Source of the DNA: Acidimicrobiia bacterium
GTDB taxonomy: Bacteria > Actinomycetota > Acidimicrobiia > Acidimicrobiales > Poriferisodalaceae
Length of the DNA stretch: 36,736 nt
Reading direction: 5' to 3'
NCBI GenBank assembly: GCA_022828045.1
Contig: JAJEIW010000029.1
Location: 1 to 36,736 of the forward strand
Of the stretch, positions 9,329 to 18,182 are shown in pieces (position 1 is the stretch's first letter; every line of letters begins with the position of its first letter). Position numbers and translations under genes: made by a program. Below the pieces are notes generated by a model. That model saw nothing but the letters and a program-made list of their open reading frames with translations. It made no database searches and had not been told where the DNA came from.

Positions 9329-10920
9329 CCGGCCGCGGAGCCAGTCAGTGCCCGTGGATCGGCCGCTCCGGCGAGCACGCCGTCGTGGACTTCGATGAGG
9401 TGCGCATGTCCGAAAGCGTTGTCGTGCGGAGCATCGGCTCCGACACGGTGGCCTCGCCGTCCCAGATCGGCCAGCCCGTCGGGGGATGCCCATGCGGCGT
9501 GGCCCTCGATGCGGAGCTCGAGGTTCTCGGGATCGGCCCAGGTGTCGAAGCCGGTTCCGGCCGCCGCCCCCCAGCGCCAGCGCCCCGTGCCGATGGCGCG
9601 TGCCGGGTCTTCGCCGCAGGCGAGCGAGCGCGCGAGCACCTGGAGCAACACCTGTGGCTGGGCATCGCCGCCCATTGTCCCGACAACGGACCGCAACGAG
9701 CCGTCGGCGTGCTGCACGAGTGCCGGCGCGAGCGTGTGCGGCGGCCGGCGCCCAGGTTCGTACTCGGCCGGGTGCCCCTCGTCGAGGCTGAACCCGATGC
9801 CGCGATTGTGCAGGCTGATCCGATGCGTGGGGGTCCACAGGCCCACTCCCCAGCCCGACGCGTTCGATTGGATGAGCGAGACGCCCATGCGATCGGCGTC
9901 GACCGCCGCGAGGTACATCGTGTCGCCGGTGCCGGTGCCCGCACCGAGCGGCGAAGCGACGTCTGGCGAGATCGCGGACCGGCGCGGGGCGAGCCGGTCG
10001 GGCGAGATCAGCGCATTGCCGTCGGCGCTGTCGGAGAGGACTTCTGGCCGGTCCCACCCGGCTTGCTTCGCGGCCTCGGCCAGCAGGTGGGCGAACAACG
10101 GCTCGTCGGGATCCGACGGCAAGTCCAGCCCGTCGGCAATCCATGCGCCGGCCAAGGTCAGGTAGCCCTGCGAGTTGGGGGGAACCGTCCAGATCGCGTG
10201 ATCCCAGGCGGTGGTGCACAGCGGGGTTACCCAGTCCGCTTGGGAGCGTGCCAGATCGGCTGCCGTGTACTCGCCGCTGCCCAGTTCGATGAGGTCGCTG
10301 CCGAAATCGCCTTCGTAGCAGGCCTCACGGCCTCCCTCGACGATCTCGCGCAATGCGATGGCGACGCCGGGCCGGCGGATGAGATCACCTGGCCGGCTGC
10401 CCGCCGGGTAGTCCCCGGAGTTGGCGGCTCCTTCGAGCAGCGTCACGGCGGCAGCGCCATGGGGCGAGAGCGGGAATCCGCCGCTCGCGAGGTCGATGGC
10501 GGGAGCGAACACCTCAGCCAGCGGTGCACGCCCGAACCGCCCGTGCAGCGCCAGCCATCCGTCGACACATCCCGGAATCGGGACGCTGCGGATGTCGGAA
10601 CGGAATCGCATGCGGGTTCGGCCCTCGGCGCGCAGCCCCGATGCGTCGGCGCCGCTGCCGGCGCGGCCGCTCGCGTTGAGCGCCGCGGGCGGTTCGCCGT
10701 CGGCGTGGTGGACCAGCGACCACAGGTCGCCTCCCATGCCGCACATGTGCTGGGTGGTGACCGCGAGCACCGCCGAGGCCGCCACCGCGGCATCTGCGGC
10801 TGAACCACCCGCTCGCAGCAACGCCACGCCGGCATCGCTCGCAAGGTGATCGACGCTGCACACCATGCCGCTGCGCGCGTAGCGAGTCGCGAACGGGACC
10901 TGCAGTCGGGAGTGGCTCAT
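9322..10920 (-). CDS. Gamma-glutamyltransferase (gamma-glutamyltranspeptidase) family protein
   Basis: GMVCSVDHLASDAGVALLRAGGSAADAAVAASAVLAVTTQHMCGMGGD; GDTMYLAAVDADRMGVSLIQSN; ATG at 10920. Confidence 0.87.
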   Translation of the reverse strand: MSHSRLQVPFATRYARSGMVCSVDHLASDAGVALLRAGGSAADAAVAASAVLAVTTQHMCGMGGDLWSLVHHADGEPPAALNASGRAGSGADASGLRAEGRTRMRFRSDIRSVPIPGCVDGWLALHGRFGRAPLAEVFAPAIDLASGGFPLSPHGAAAVTLLEGAANSGDYPAGSRPGDLIRRPGVAIALREIVEGGREACYEGDFGSDLIELGSGEYTAADLARSQADWVTPLCTTAWDHAIWTVPPNSQGYLTLAGAWIADGLDLPSDPDEPLFAHLLAEAAKQAGWDRPEVLSDSADGNALISPDRLAPRRSAISPDVASPLGAGTGTGDTMYLAAVDADRMGVSLIQSNASGWGVGLWTPTHRISLHNRGIGFSLDEGHPAEYEPGRRPPHTLAPALVQHADGSLRSVVGTMGGDAQPQVLLQVLARSLACGEDPARAIGTGRWRWGAAAGTGFDTWADPENLELRIEGHAAWASPDGLADLGRRGHRVGADAPHDNAFGHAHLIEVHDGVLAGAADPRALTGSAAGY

Positions 10921-10927
10921 GGATCGA

Positions 10928-10933
10928 ACGGTA
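10928..10933 (-). promoter_or_regulatory. Candidate leaderless -10 (TACCGT), GGT gene
   Basis: TACCGT, 7 nt upstream of ATG. Confidence 0.5.
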
Positions 10934-11100
10934 GACCCGAGCGGCGAGCTATGCGCACGAGCGAGCGGTGGGCAGTAGCACACCAGGCTCGGAACATGAG
11001 CGAAGAATGCGGCGCGAAGTCGTGGACTCAACGGCGGGTCGGGCGCAGATGCCGGATGCGGCAGGTGTGAGCAGTTCGTCGCCCGCTCCGGGTTGGCTCC

Positions 11101-11106
11101 TAGCAT
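11101..11106 (+). promoter_or_regulatory. Candidate leaderless -10 (TAGCAT), two-gene module
   Basis: TAGCAT, 6 nt upstream of ATG 11113. Confidence 0.5.
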
Positions 11107-11112
11107 CTGACC

Positions 11113-11505
11113 ATGCAGTCACCCCGTCGGAGGCGACCCAGACGGCGCACCGTTGACGTTCCGTCCGGCACGGATCTTGACGCGCTTGCTGACCGCGTCC
11201 GCTACACCGGCAGCCCAGAGCACAAAGATGAGCCGACGTTCGCGGGACAGCCCCGGCCTCGAGGTGACGCTTCGTTGTGCCCGCGTGAATACAACGACCG
11301 TGACCTGGTTGCCGGCTGGCTCCGAGCAGCGATCCGTGCTGGCTCGACAGGTGCACCGTGGGAAGGCGATTTCCCGCGGTATGCGTGGCACAGAGAGCAC
11401 GGCACAGTTTTTGAAGCCCGACTGGTCAATCGGGGTAACGGATCCTATAAGGGATACCCGCTGGAGCAAGATGAGTGGCCGCCGCATCTGGTGGGGCAAC
11501 AATGA
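11113..11505 (+). CDS. Small uncharacterised protein (130 aa), first gene of two-gene accessory module
   Basis: RVRYTGSPEHKDEPTFAGQPRPRGDASLCP...WLRAAIRAGSTGAPWEGDFPRYAWHREHGTVFEARLVNRGNGSYKGYPLEQDEWP; TGA overlaps next ATG (ATGA). Confidence 0.75.
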   Translation: MQSPRRRRPRRRTVDVPSGTDLDALADRVRYTGSPEHKDEPTFAGQPRPRGDASLCPREYNDRDLVAGWLRAAIRAGSTGAPWEGDFPRYAWHREHGTVFEARLVNRGNGSYKGYPLEQDEWPPHLVGQQ

Positions 11506-12803
11506 GCGGCCTTCGCTTCGACATCGAATGGCATGACGGCACCGGTATCAAGGGCCCTGAGCTTGCAGCGACGTTTGCCTCGTTTCGGATAGCTACCGAA
11601 GAGGCAGTGCTGACGCAGGTAGACGACCGTCGTGCGCGTACGCTGCGCGAGGCAATAGATGTTCCCCTCTATCCCATCGCCGAATGGCTGGTGTCGAATT
11701 GGTGGTTCTTGGCCTACGAGGCACAAAACCGCATCAACAGCGCCGATCCCGCGTGGGCACACCGCCACTGTTTGGTGACTGGTTCTGAGGGGTACGCACT
11801 TCCGGACGTGCGCTTCAGTGCTGCTGGAGGGCGAATCAACATCGACTGGAAGAGCCGAACAGCGGAACAAAGCAGGCTTGAGTTCCGCAACTCCGGCTCA
11901 ATCGACATCGATCGCGACGAGTTCTTGCGGAGTTGTTCTGAACTGATTGAGACCGTGGCTCGAAGGCTTACTGCATGCGATGTCACCTCCACTCACTTGC
12001 AAACTGAATGGGCCATGATTCAGTCCACCGACACTGACGAAATGGCGTTCTGTACGACCGCGGCAGGTTTGGGCTGGGATCCCTACGACATTGATGATGA
12101 AACGGAGCATCTCATCTTTCAGGTCGGTGAGATGCTCGGAGATCTACGAGAAGAGGCGCTGCCAGCTATCGCCGGAGCAGCACCACTGGAAGCTTGTGCC
12201 GCACTTCAGGACGCCATGGGCGTTGCTAGGCGCAATGAACTACGCCTTGGCGAACAACTGCTGGGTGCGGGGGGCCGTTGGAGCGCTTCGAAGCAACCGT
12301 GGCGGCAAGGTTACGAACTTGCTAGGCAGCTTCGGCAGTCACTCGATTTGGACGGCGAGCTCATCGCAAACACAGCGACGCTTGCCCGAGCCTTGGGTCA
12401 CGACTCGACGGCGTTTGAGCGCATGATTCATCCAATAGCGCCACTTCAGACGCTGAGCCTCATTGACGGTGTAGTGCGACGCCGAGATCACGACACTGCA
12501 TCGATCGGGTTGCGTGCATATGGGGAGACGGGCTGGCGATTCCAATTCTGCCGTGCACTTGCTGAGACAATGACCACCGATGCCGACTCGCTTGTCACCA
12601 AGGCCAGCACTGAACGGCAGCAGCGCAACCGAGCGTTCGCAGCCGAGTTCTTGGCGCCGTCCGCAGGTCTTCGTGACAGGATTTCTGATCAGTTCGTCGA
12701 CCGGGATCAAGTCGCTGATCTGGCTGAAGAATTCGGCGTCTCGCCGTACGTTGTCGAGCATCAGATCGAGAATCACCGCATCGCCGAACTCGTCGTCGCG
12801 TGA
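11502..12803 (+). CDS. Uncharacterised protein (433 aa) with C-terminal region resembling ImmA/IrrE (M78) proteins but lacking HExxH
   Basis: ATGA-coupled to upstream gene; ERQQRNRAFAAEFLAPSAGLRDRI...DQVADLAEEFGVSPYVVEHQIENH; apparently lower GC than flanks. Confidence 0.75.
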   Translation: MSGLRFDIEWHDGTGIKGPELAATFASFRIATEEAVLTQVDDRRARTLREAIDVPLYPIAEWLVSNWWFLAYEAQNRINSADPAWAHRHCLVTGSEGYALPDVRFSAAGGRINIDWKSRTAEQSRLEFRNSGSIDIDRDEFLRSCSELIETVARRLTACDVTSTHLQTEWAMIQSTDTDEMAFCTTAAGLGWDPYDIDDETEHLIFQVGEMLGDLREEALPAIAGAAPLEACAALQDAMGVARRNELRLGEQLLGAGGRWSASKQPWRQGYELARQLRQSLDLDGELIANTATLARALGHDSTAFERMIHPIAPLQTLSLIDGVVRRRDHDTASIGLRAYGETGWRFQFCRALAETMTTDADSLVTKASTERQQRNRAFAAEFLAPSAGLRDRISDQFVDRDQVADLAEEFGVSPYVVEHQIENHRIAELVVA

Positions 12804-12812
12804 TCGGAAGCG

Positions 12813-14246
12813 TCAGGCGACCGGGGGCAGCAGGACCTTGGGATTGAGCAGGCCGACCGGGTCGAGCGCCCGCTTGATGGCGCTGAAGGCAGCCAATTCG
12901 GCCTCGCTGCGGTTGAGATGCAGCTGGGAGAGCTTGGCGGTGCCGATGCCGTGCTCAGCCGAGATGCTGCCGCCGAGCTCGGCGACGTAGCGCAGCACCG
13001 CGTCATCCACCTCGTCGGCCGGTTCGGCGCCGCCGGGACCCAGCACGTTGACGTGCACGTTGCCGTCGCCGAGGTGGCCGAACAGCAGCGGCTGGGCGTC
13101 GGGGTCGGTCGCTCGGACCACATCGGGCACGCCGTCGACGAACTCGGCGAGGCGGGCCGCCGGCAAGGTCACGTCCAGCTTGTGGGGGATGCCGGCTGCC
13201 GAGATCGCCTCGGTGACGTTCTCGCGGAAGGCCCACAGCCGCTGGCGGGCTGCGGGATCGAGCGCTGCCGCTGCATCGACGACCAGATCCGCCAGTTCTT
13301 CGACTGCGGCACCGAGCTCATCGCTGGGATCGGTGCGTGCCGCGGCTTCGGCGATCAGCCACGCTCCGCTGCCGGTGCGTCGGTCGGGCAGCCTGCGATG
13401 CGGATCGCTGCCGAGGCTGCCGATGGGCGGGGTTGTGCCCAAGTGCTCCGACACAAGCGCCATGGCCCCCTCGAAAACGGCTTCCAGCGCATGCAGTGAG
13501 GCGACACCGCGGCGCAGCGCCGCGGCTGCGCTGACGGCATCGGCCGCTGTCTCGAATGCCAGCAGCGCGGTGGCGCGCTCGGGCTGGGTGGGGTGCAGTC
13601 GCAGCCGCACCCGCGTGATGATGCCGAGCGTGCCCTCGCTGCCCGCCAGCAGGCTCCCGAGGTCGTAGCCGGTGTTGTCCTTCTCGAGGCCTGCCAGGTG
13701 GCTCACGACCGTGCCGCCGGCCAGTACCGCTTCGATGCCGACTACTTGGGCTCGCATGGCGCCGTAGCGCAGCACGTTGATGCCGCCCGCATTGGTGGCG
13801 ACCATGCCGCCGATCGTGGCCGAATCGCGCGCAGCAAGGTCCACGCCCACGGAGAGACCTGACGCGGCCGCGTGTGCTTGGGCATCGGCCAGTGTCACGC
13901 CTGCACCCAGCGTCACCTGTGATGCGAGCTCATCCACCGGTTCGCAGATGTTCAACCGCCGCATCGACAGCACCGCTTCGCCGGCGAGGGGCACGCTGCC
14001 GCCGACGAGGCCGGTGTTGCCGCCCTGGGGCACCACCGGCACCCGAGCAGCCGCCAGTGCACTCATGACGGCAGCGGTCTCTGCGGTGTCGCCGGGTCGG
14101 ATCACCAGCGGCGTCGCGCCGGCGAAACGGCGTGTCCAGTCGATGCTATAGCCGGCGGTCATCTCCGGGTCGCGCAGTACGTGTGCTGCCCCGACGATTC
14201 CCGTCAGCTCGTCGATCAGCCCGGCATCGATGACGCCGGTACTCAT
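12813..14246 (-). CDS. FAD-binding oxidoreductase (GlcD/D-lactate dehydrogenase-type)
   Basis: VVPQGGNTGLVGGSVP, ATIGGMVATNAGG, LLAGSEGTLGIITRV, LFGHLGDGNVHVNV, ISAEHGIGTAK. Confidence 0.9.
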   Translation of the reverse strand: MSTGVIDAGLIDELTGIVGAAHVLRDPEMTAGYSIDWTRRFAGATPLVIRPGDTAETAAVMSALAAARVPVVPQGGNTGLVGGSVPLAGEAVLSMRRLNICEPVDELASQVTLGAGVTLADAQAHAAASGLSVGVDLAARDSATIGGMVATNAGGINVLRYGAMRAQVVGIEAVLAGGTVVSHLAGLEKDNTGYDLGSLLAGSEGTLGIITRVRLRLHPTQPERATALLAFETAADAVSAAAALRRGVASLHALEAVFEGAMALVSEHLGTTPPIGSLGSDPHRRLPDRRTGSGAWLIAEAAARTDPSDELGAAVEELADLVVDAAAALDPAARQRLWAFRENVTEAISAAGIPHKLDVTLPAARLAEFVDGVPDVVRATDPDAQPLLFGHLGDGNVHVNVLGPGGAEPADEVDDAVLRYVAELGGSISAEHGIGTAKLSQLHLNRSEAELAAFSAIKRALDPVGLLNPKVLLPPVA

Positions 14247-15073
14247 GTGCCGGCCTCGTCGCCTGCGGGCCAGGCGCCCCGCTTCGCCATGACGTCAAGC
14301 AGGACCGTGGGCTCGTCGGTCATGATGCCGTCGACGTCGATGTCGAGCAGGCGGTCCATCTCGGCCGGGTCGTCGATAGTCCACACGTGCACAGCCACTC
14401 CGTTCCGGTGCGCATAGTCGACCAGCCGGCGGGTTGCGAGCGGGACCGGTCCCTGACGTAGCGGGATGGACGCGATCCGCCCTCGAAAAGGTCGCTCGCG
14501 CCGCGTGCGGCCTGGCGGGCCTGATCGGGCCGAGCGACGGGGCCTCGCAAGCAGTCCCGTGAGACTCAGCATCCGCAGGCGAGCGATTTCCTGGGGACTG
14601 AAGCTGAGGCACACCGCGTCGCCGTGCGCTTCGTCGACGCGTTCGAGACGTTCGTCGGAGAACGAGCCGATGCACACACGTTCCAGCACGCCGGGCCGCC
14701 GCAGTGCCTCGATGAGCGGCTCGACGGCGGCATCGGTCTTGGGATCGATGCTGATGCGCACGTCGCCGAAGGCGTCGAGCAGTTCCTCGAGCCGGGGAAT
14801 CGGCTCGCCGCCGACACATGCCCTCGACACCTCGCTCCAGGTCATCTCCGAGATGCGCCCGTCGAGGTCCGAGGTGGGGGAGAGCATGTCGTCGTGGAAC
14901 ACGGCCAGCACCCCGTCGGAGGTTGCCTGCACGTCGGTCTCGAGGTGGCGGTAGCCCAGGCCGACGGCGCCTTCGAAGGCCGCCATGGTGTTCTGCGGCC
15001 AGACCGCGCTGCCGCCGCGGTGGGCTATCGGCACCGGACCCGGCTCGTCCAGGTACGGATGCTGCGACGTCAC
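14243..15073 (-). CDS. Glycerophosphodiester phosphodiesterase family protein
   Basis: IAHRGGSAVWPQNTMAAFEGAVGLGYRHLETDVQATSDGVLAVFHDD; VHVWTIDDPAEMDRLLDIDVDGIMTDEP; GTG start inferred. Confidence 0.87.
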   Translation of the reverse strand: MTSQHPYLDEPGPVPIAHRGGSAVWPQNTMAAFEGAVGLGYRHLETDVQATSDGVLAVFHDDMLSPTSDLDGRISEMTWSEVSRACVGGEPIPRLEELLDAFGDVRISIDPKTDAAVEPLIEALRRPGVLERVCIGSFSDERLERVDEAHGDAVCLSFSPQEIARLRMLSLTGLLARPRRSARSGPPGRTRRERPFRGRIASIPLRQGPVPLATRRLVDYAHRNGVAVHVWTIDDPAEMDRLLDIDVDGIMTDEPTVLLDVMAKRGAWPAGDEAGT

Positions 15074-15166
15074 AGCGCAAGTATCGCCGCTCGCCTGCTT
15101 GATACATCGGCCGGCGAGGCGCAGCCACGGTGCAGCCGCCGAGATGGCGCCGGGTGCTGCCACCGG

Positions 15167-15172
15167 TACCGT
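15167..15172 (+). promoter_or_regulatory. Candidate leaderless -10 (TACCGT), SirB1-like gene
   Basis: TACCGT, 7 nt upstream of ATG. Confidence 0.5.
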
Positions 15173-15179
15173 CACGTCG

Positions 15180-15998
15180 ATGTCAGACGGCGACGCGGGA
15201 GTACCTGACCCCCCAGACGGTCACCGTTCGCCGGTGGATGCCTTCGCCAGGTGGGCGGCCAGCGAACCGGTACCGCTCGACCGGGCGGCGTTGGCCATCG
15301 CCTCCCACTGCCGGGCGGGCCCGGTCGACGAAGCTGCCGCGCTGGCCGAGCTGGATCGCCTCGGCGCAGCGGTGCGCAAACCCACGCCGGACGCAGTCGT
15401 CGATCTGCTCTTCAGCCAAGAGGGCTTCGGCCCCAACCGGGGTCGCTTCGCCGATCCGGCGAACAGCTACTTGGATCTGGTGGTCTCGCGGCGGCTCGGC
15501 ATTCCGATCACGTTGGCCGTGGTCGCCATCGAAGTGGCCCGCCGTGGCGGTGTCGTGCTGCACGGGGTGGGCATGCCGGGCCATTTCCTGGTCGGAACAC
15601 CCGATCCCGAGGTGTTCATCGATGCGTTCGACGGCTGCATCATCGACCGGGCGGGCGCGGCAGCGATCTTCGCCCGCTTCGAGTCACGCCAGGCGTTCGA
15701 TGATTCGTTCCTGCAGCCCACACCGCCCGAGGCGATTCTGCTGCGCATGCTGAACAATCTGCGCACGCTGCACCTGCGCCAGCCCGATGCGCCGTCGATG
15801 TTGGCCGTGCTGGAACTGCTGACTCGGCTGCCCGACTGCCCGCCGGAGGAGTTCATCCGGCTCGGACAGGCGCTGTCAGCCGTAGGTCGCCCTGACGAAG
15901 GCGCGCGCAGGCTCGAATCCGCCGCAGCGAAGTTCGGCGGCGCTGCGGCGGATCAGCTCAACGGCGCGGCGCTGCGCCTATGGGCCCAGCTCAACTAG
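15180..15998 (+). CDS. SirB1 family / transglutaminase-like protein
   Basis: DLLFSQEGFGPNRGRFADPANSYLDLVVSRRLGIPITLAVVAIEVARRGGVVLHGVGMPGHFLV. Confidence 0.85.
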   Translation: MSDGDAGVPDPPDGHRSPVDAFARWAASEPVPLDRAALAIASHCRAGPVDEAAALAELDRLGAAVRKPTPDAVVDLLFSQEGFGPNRGRFADPANSYLDLVVSRRLGIPITLAVVAIEVARRGGVVLHGVGMPGHFLVGTPDPEVFIDAFDGCIIDRAGAAAIFARFESRQAFDDSFLQPTPPEAILLRMLNNLRTLHLRQPDAPSMLAVLELLTRLPDCPPEEFIRLGQALSAVGRPDEGARRLESAAAKFGGAAADQLNGAALRLWAQLN

Positions 15999-16027
15999 CA
16001 GCCGTCGGGTCGCACGCCACCAGAGCC

Positions 16028-16645
16028 TCACAGGCCGATGGCCAGGTCTGGGCGCCCGCGCAGGTGGGTGCGCTCGTTGACCGAGAGCACGCTGCGATGC
16101 CCATGGCTCGACGCGAACACGCGGGTCACCGAGGTGTAGTCCATGTCGAACTTCAAGAAGGTGTCCGCATCGAAGCCGAGGCATCGGGCGAGGTACGCGT
16201 TCACCACGCCGCCGTGGCACGCCAGCGCAATCCGCTGACTGCGGTGGTCGGCGACGATCCGGTCCACCGCATCGTTGACGGTGGCAATGAAGTGCGCCGT
16301 GCGCACCGCGTCGCCGAACGACCCGGCGGCCAGCTCGTTCCAGCGCTCCCGGTCGGTCTCCTTGAGGACCTCCATCGGAACGTAGGCGGGGGAGTCGCGG
16401 TCGAACTCGCTCAGCCCCTCGCGCACCGTCGCTTCCAAGCCGGTTGCGGCTGCGACGGCCGTCGCTGTCTGCATCGCCCGGCGCATCGGGCTGCTGTAGA
16501 GCGCATCGATGCCCATCTCGACCAGCCATGAGGCGACTGCCGCTGCCTGCTGGCGGCCGATGTCCGACAGCGGCGGGTCAGCGGGCCGACCGTCGTGGCG
16601 AACGACGCGTTCGGGTTGGCCATGTCGGACAAAGACCAGTTCCAC
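16028..16645 (-). CDS. Histidine phosphatase (phosphoglycerate mutase-like) family protein
   Basis: VELVFVRHGQPERV, ALYSSPMRRAMQTA, IALACHGGVVNAYL; GTG start. Confidence 0.88.
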   Translation of the reverse strand: MELVFVRHGQPERVVRHDGRPADPPLSDIGRQQAAAVASWLVEMGIDALYSSPMRRAMQTATAVAAATGLEATVREGLSEFDRDSPAYVPMEVLKETDRERWNELAAGSFGDAVRTAHFIATVNDAVDRIVADHRSQRIALACHGGVVNAYLARCLGFDADTFLKFDMDYTSVTRVFASSHGHRSVLSVNERTHLRGRPDLAIGL

Positions 16646-16653
16646 GGCCGGTG

Positions 16654-16659
16654 ACCCTA
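16654..16659 (-). promoter_or_regulatory. Candidate leaderless -10 (TAGGGT), histidine phosphatase gene
   Basis: TAGGGT, 8 nt upstream of GTG. Confidence 0.5.
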
Positions 16660-16720
16660 GATGCCGAAGCAGTCCGGCCCGCTGATTGCCCCGGATGGCG
16701 GGGGCATTTGACGAGAGCGG

Positions 16721-16726
16721 TACCGT
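16721..16726 (+). promoter_or_regulatory. Candidate leaderless -10 (TACCGT), pyruvate kinase gene
   Basis: TACCGT, 8 nt upstream of ATG; the intervening GGAGG could alternatively be an SD. Confidence 0.4.
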
Positions 16727-16734
16727 GGAGGCAC

Positions 16735-18168
16735 ATGGCAAGACGAACAAAGATCATCGCCAGCGTCGGTCCGGCATGCGGCGACGAGGCAACGATGGAA
16801 GCCATGATCGAGGCAGGCGTCGATGTCTGGCGCCTGGGTCTGGCCCATGGCGCGCTCGACGAGCAGATAGCGACCTTCAGGCGCCTGCGGGCAGTGTCGG
16901 AGGCCTCCGGCCGCCATATCGGGATCTTGGTCGACCTCCCCGGCCCCAAGGTGCGCTGCAAGCCATTCCCCGAAGGCGGCTGCAACGTCACTGAGGACGC
17001 CGTGATCTCGCTCGCTGTTGACGGCGACGCCAGCACGGCGGACCGGCTCGTCGTCGACTACGAGGGACTGCTGACTGATGTGGGTCCTGGCGATCGTCTG
17101 TCGTTCGGTGACGGCAACGTGGTGCTGGCCGTCGAGGACCGGGCCTCGAACGCCCTCAAGACCCGGGTCCTGCACGGAGGCCACCTCGAAGGCCGGCCCG
17201 GCTTGCACATCGACTCGTCGAAGCTGCGCATGAGCACGCCTACCCCACACGACTTGAAGCTGGCGGACACTTTTGTCGATCTGGGCACCGACATGGTCGC
17301 CGTGTCGTTCGTCCGCTCCGCGCACGACATGCGGCGGCTGGGGGTGGAGCCGCACCCCCGCGGCCCGCTGCTCGTCGCCAAGATCGAGACCAAGGCAGCA
17401 GTCGAGAACCTCGAAGGCATCATCGAAGCGTCTTCGGCGGTGATGGTCGCCCGGGGCGACCTCGGCGCCGAGTGCGACATCGAGGAACTGCCGCATCTGC
17501 AGAAGCGCATCATCGAAGCCTGCATCGCCCACGGACGTCCCGCCATCACCGCCACGCAGATGCTCGAATCGCTGCTGCATTCGCCGGTGCCGACCCGTGC
17601 GGAAGCGTCCGACATCGCGAACGCCGTCTTCGACGGCACCTCAGCGGTGATGCTGAGCGGCGAGACTGCTATCGGCCACGATCCCGTCAACGCGGTGCGG
17701 ACAATGGCGCGCATCACAGAACGAGCCGACGAGCGCTTCGACTATGAGGCATGGTGGAACCGGCTGCTGTCGGTGCACAGGCTGGACGAGCGGGCTGCCG
17801 ACTACCTGCGCGTGACCGACGGCATCACCCAGGCAGCATCGAGACTGGCCACCGAGCTGGGGGCGCAAGCCATCATCTGTCTGAGCCGATCAGGCTTCAC
17901 AGCACGCAGCATGGCCAGGTTCCGGCCGTCCATGCCGTTGCTGGGGTTGACACCCGAACCTCGCACCGCGATGCAGCTCTCGCTGTCGTGGGGCACTCGG
18001 CCGCTGGTATTCGGCGAACGGCTGACGCCGGCAGAGTCGGCGCTGGAAGCCGTGCATTCGGCTGCACGGACCGGCCTTGTACGCTCCGGCGACATGGTTG
18101 TGGTGGTCTCGGGAACGAGTCCCGAAACCCATGCCACCGACAACCTGCGCGCCATGCGCGTGCCCTAG
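16735..18168 (+). CDS. Pyruvate kinase, divergent K+-independent-like type
   Basis: RRTKIIASVGPA, VDLPGPKVR, AKIETKAAVENLEGI, MVARGDLGAE, ATQMLESL, VMLSGETAIG; NFSHG replaced by GLAHG. Confidence 0.88.
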   Translation: MARRTKIIASVGPACGDEATMEAMIEAGVDVWRLGLAHGALDEQIATFRRLRAVSEASGRHIGILVDLPGPKVRCKPFPEGGCNVTEDAVISLAVDGDASTADRLVVDYEGLLTDVGPGDRLSFGDGNVVLAVEDRASNALKTRVLHGGHLEGRPGLHIDSSKLRMSTPTPHDLKLADTFVDLGTDMVAVSFVRSAHDMRRLGVEPHPRGPLLVAKIETKAAVENLEGIIEASSAVMVARGDLGAECDIEELPHLQKRIIEACIAHGRPAITATQMLESLLHSPVPTRAEASDIANAVFDGTSAVMLSGETAIGHDPVNAVRTMARITERADERFDYEAWWNRLLSVHRLDERAADYLRVTDGITQAASRLATELGAQAIICLSRSGFTARSMARFRPSMPLLGLTPEPRTAMQLSLSWGTRPLVFGERLTPAESALEAVHSAARTGLVRSGDMVVVVSGTSPETHATDNLRAMRVP

Positions 18169-18182
18169 CGAGCGGGGCGCGG

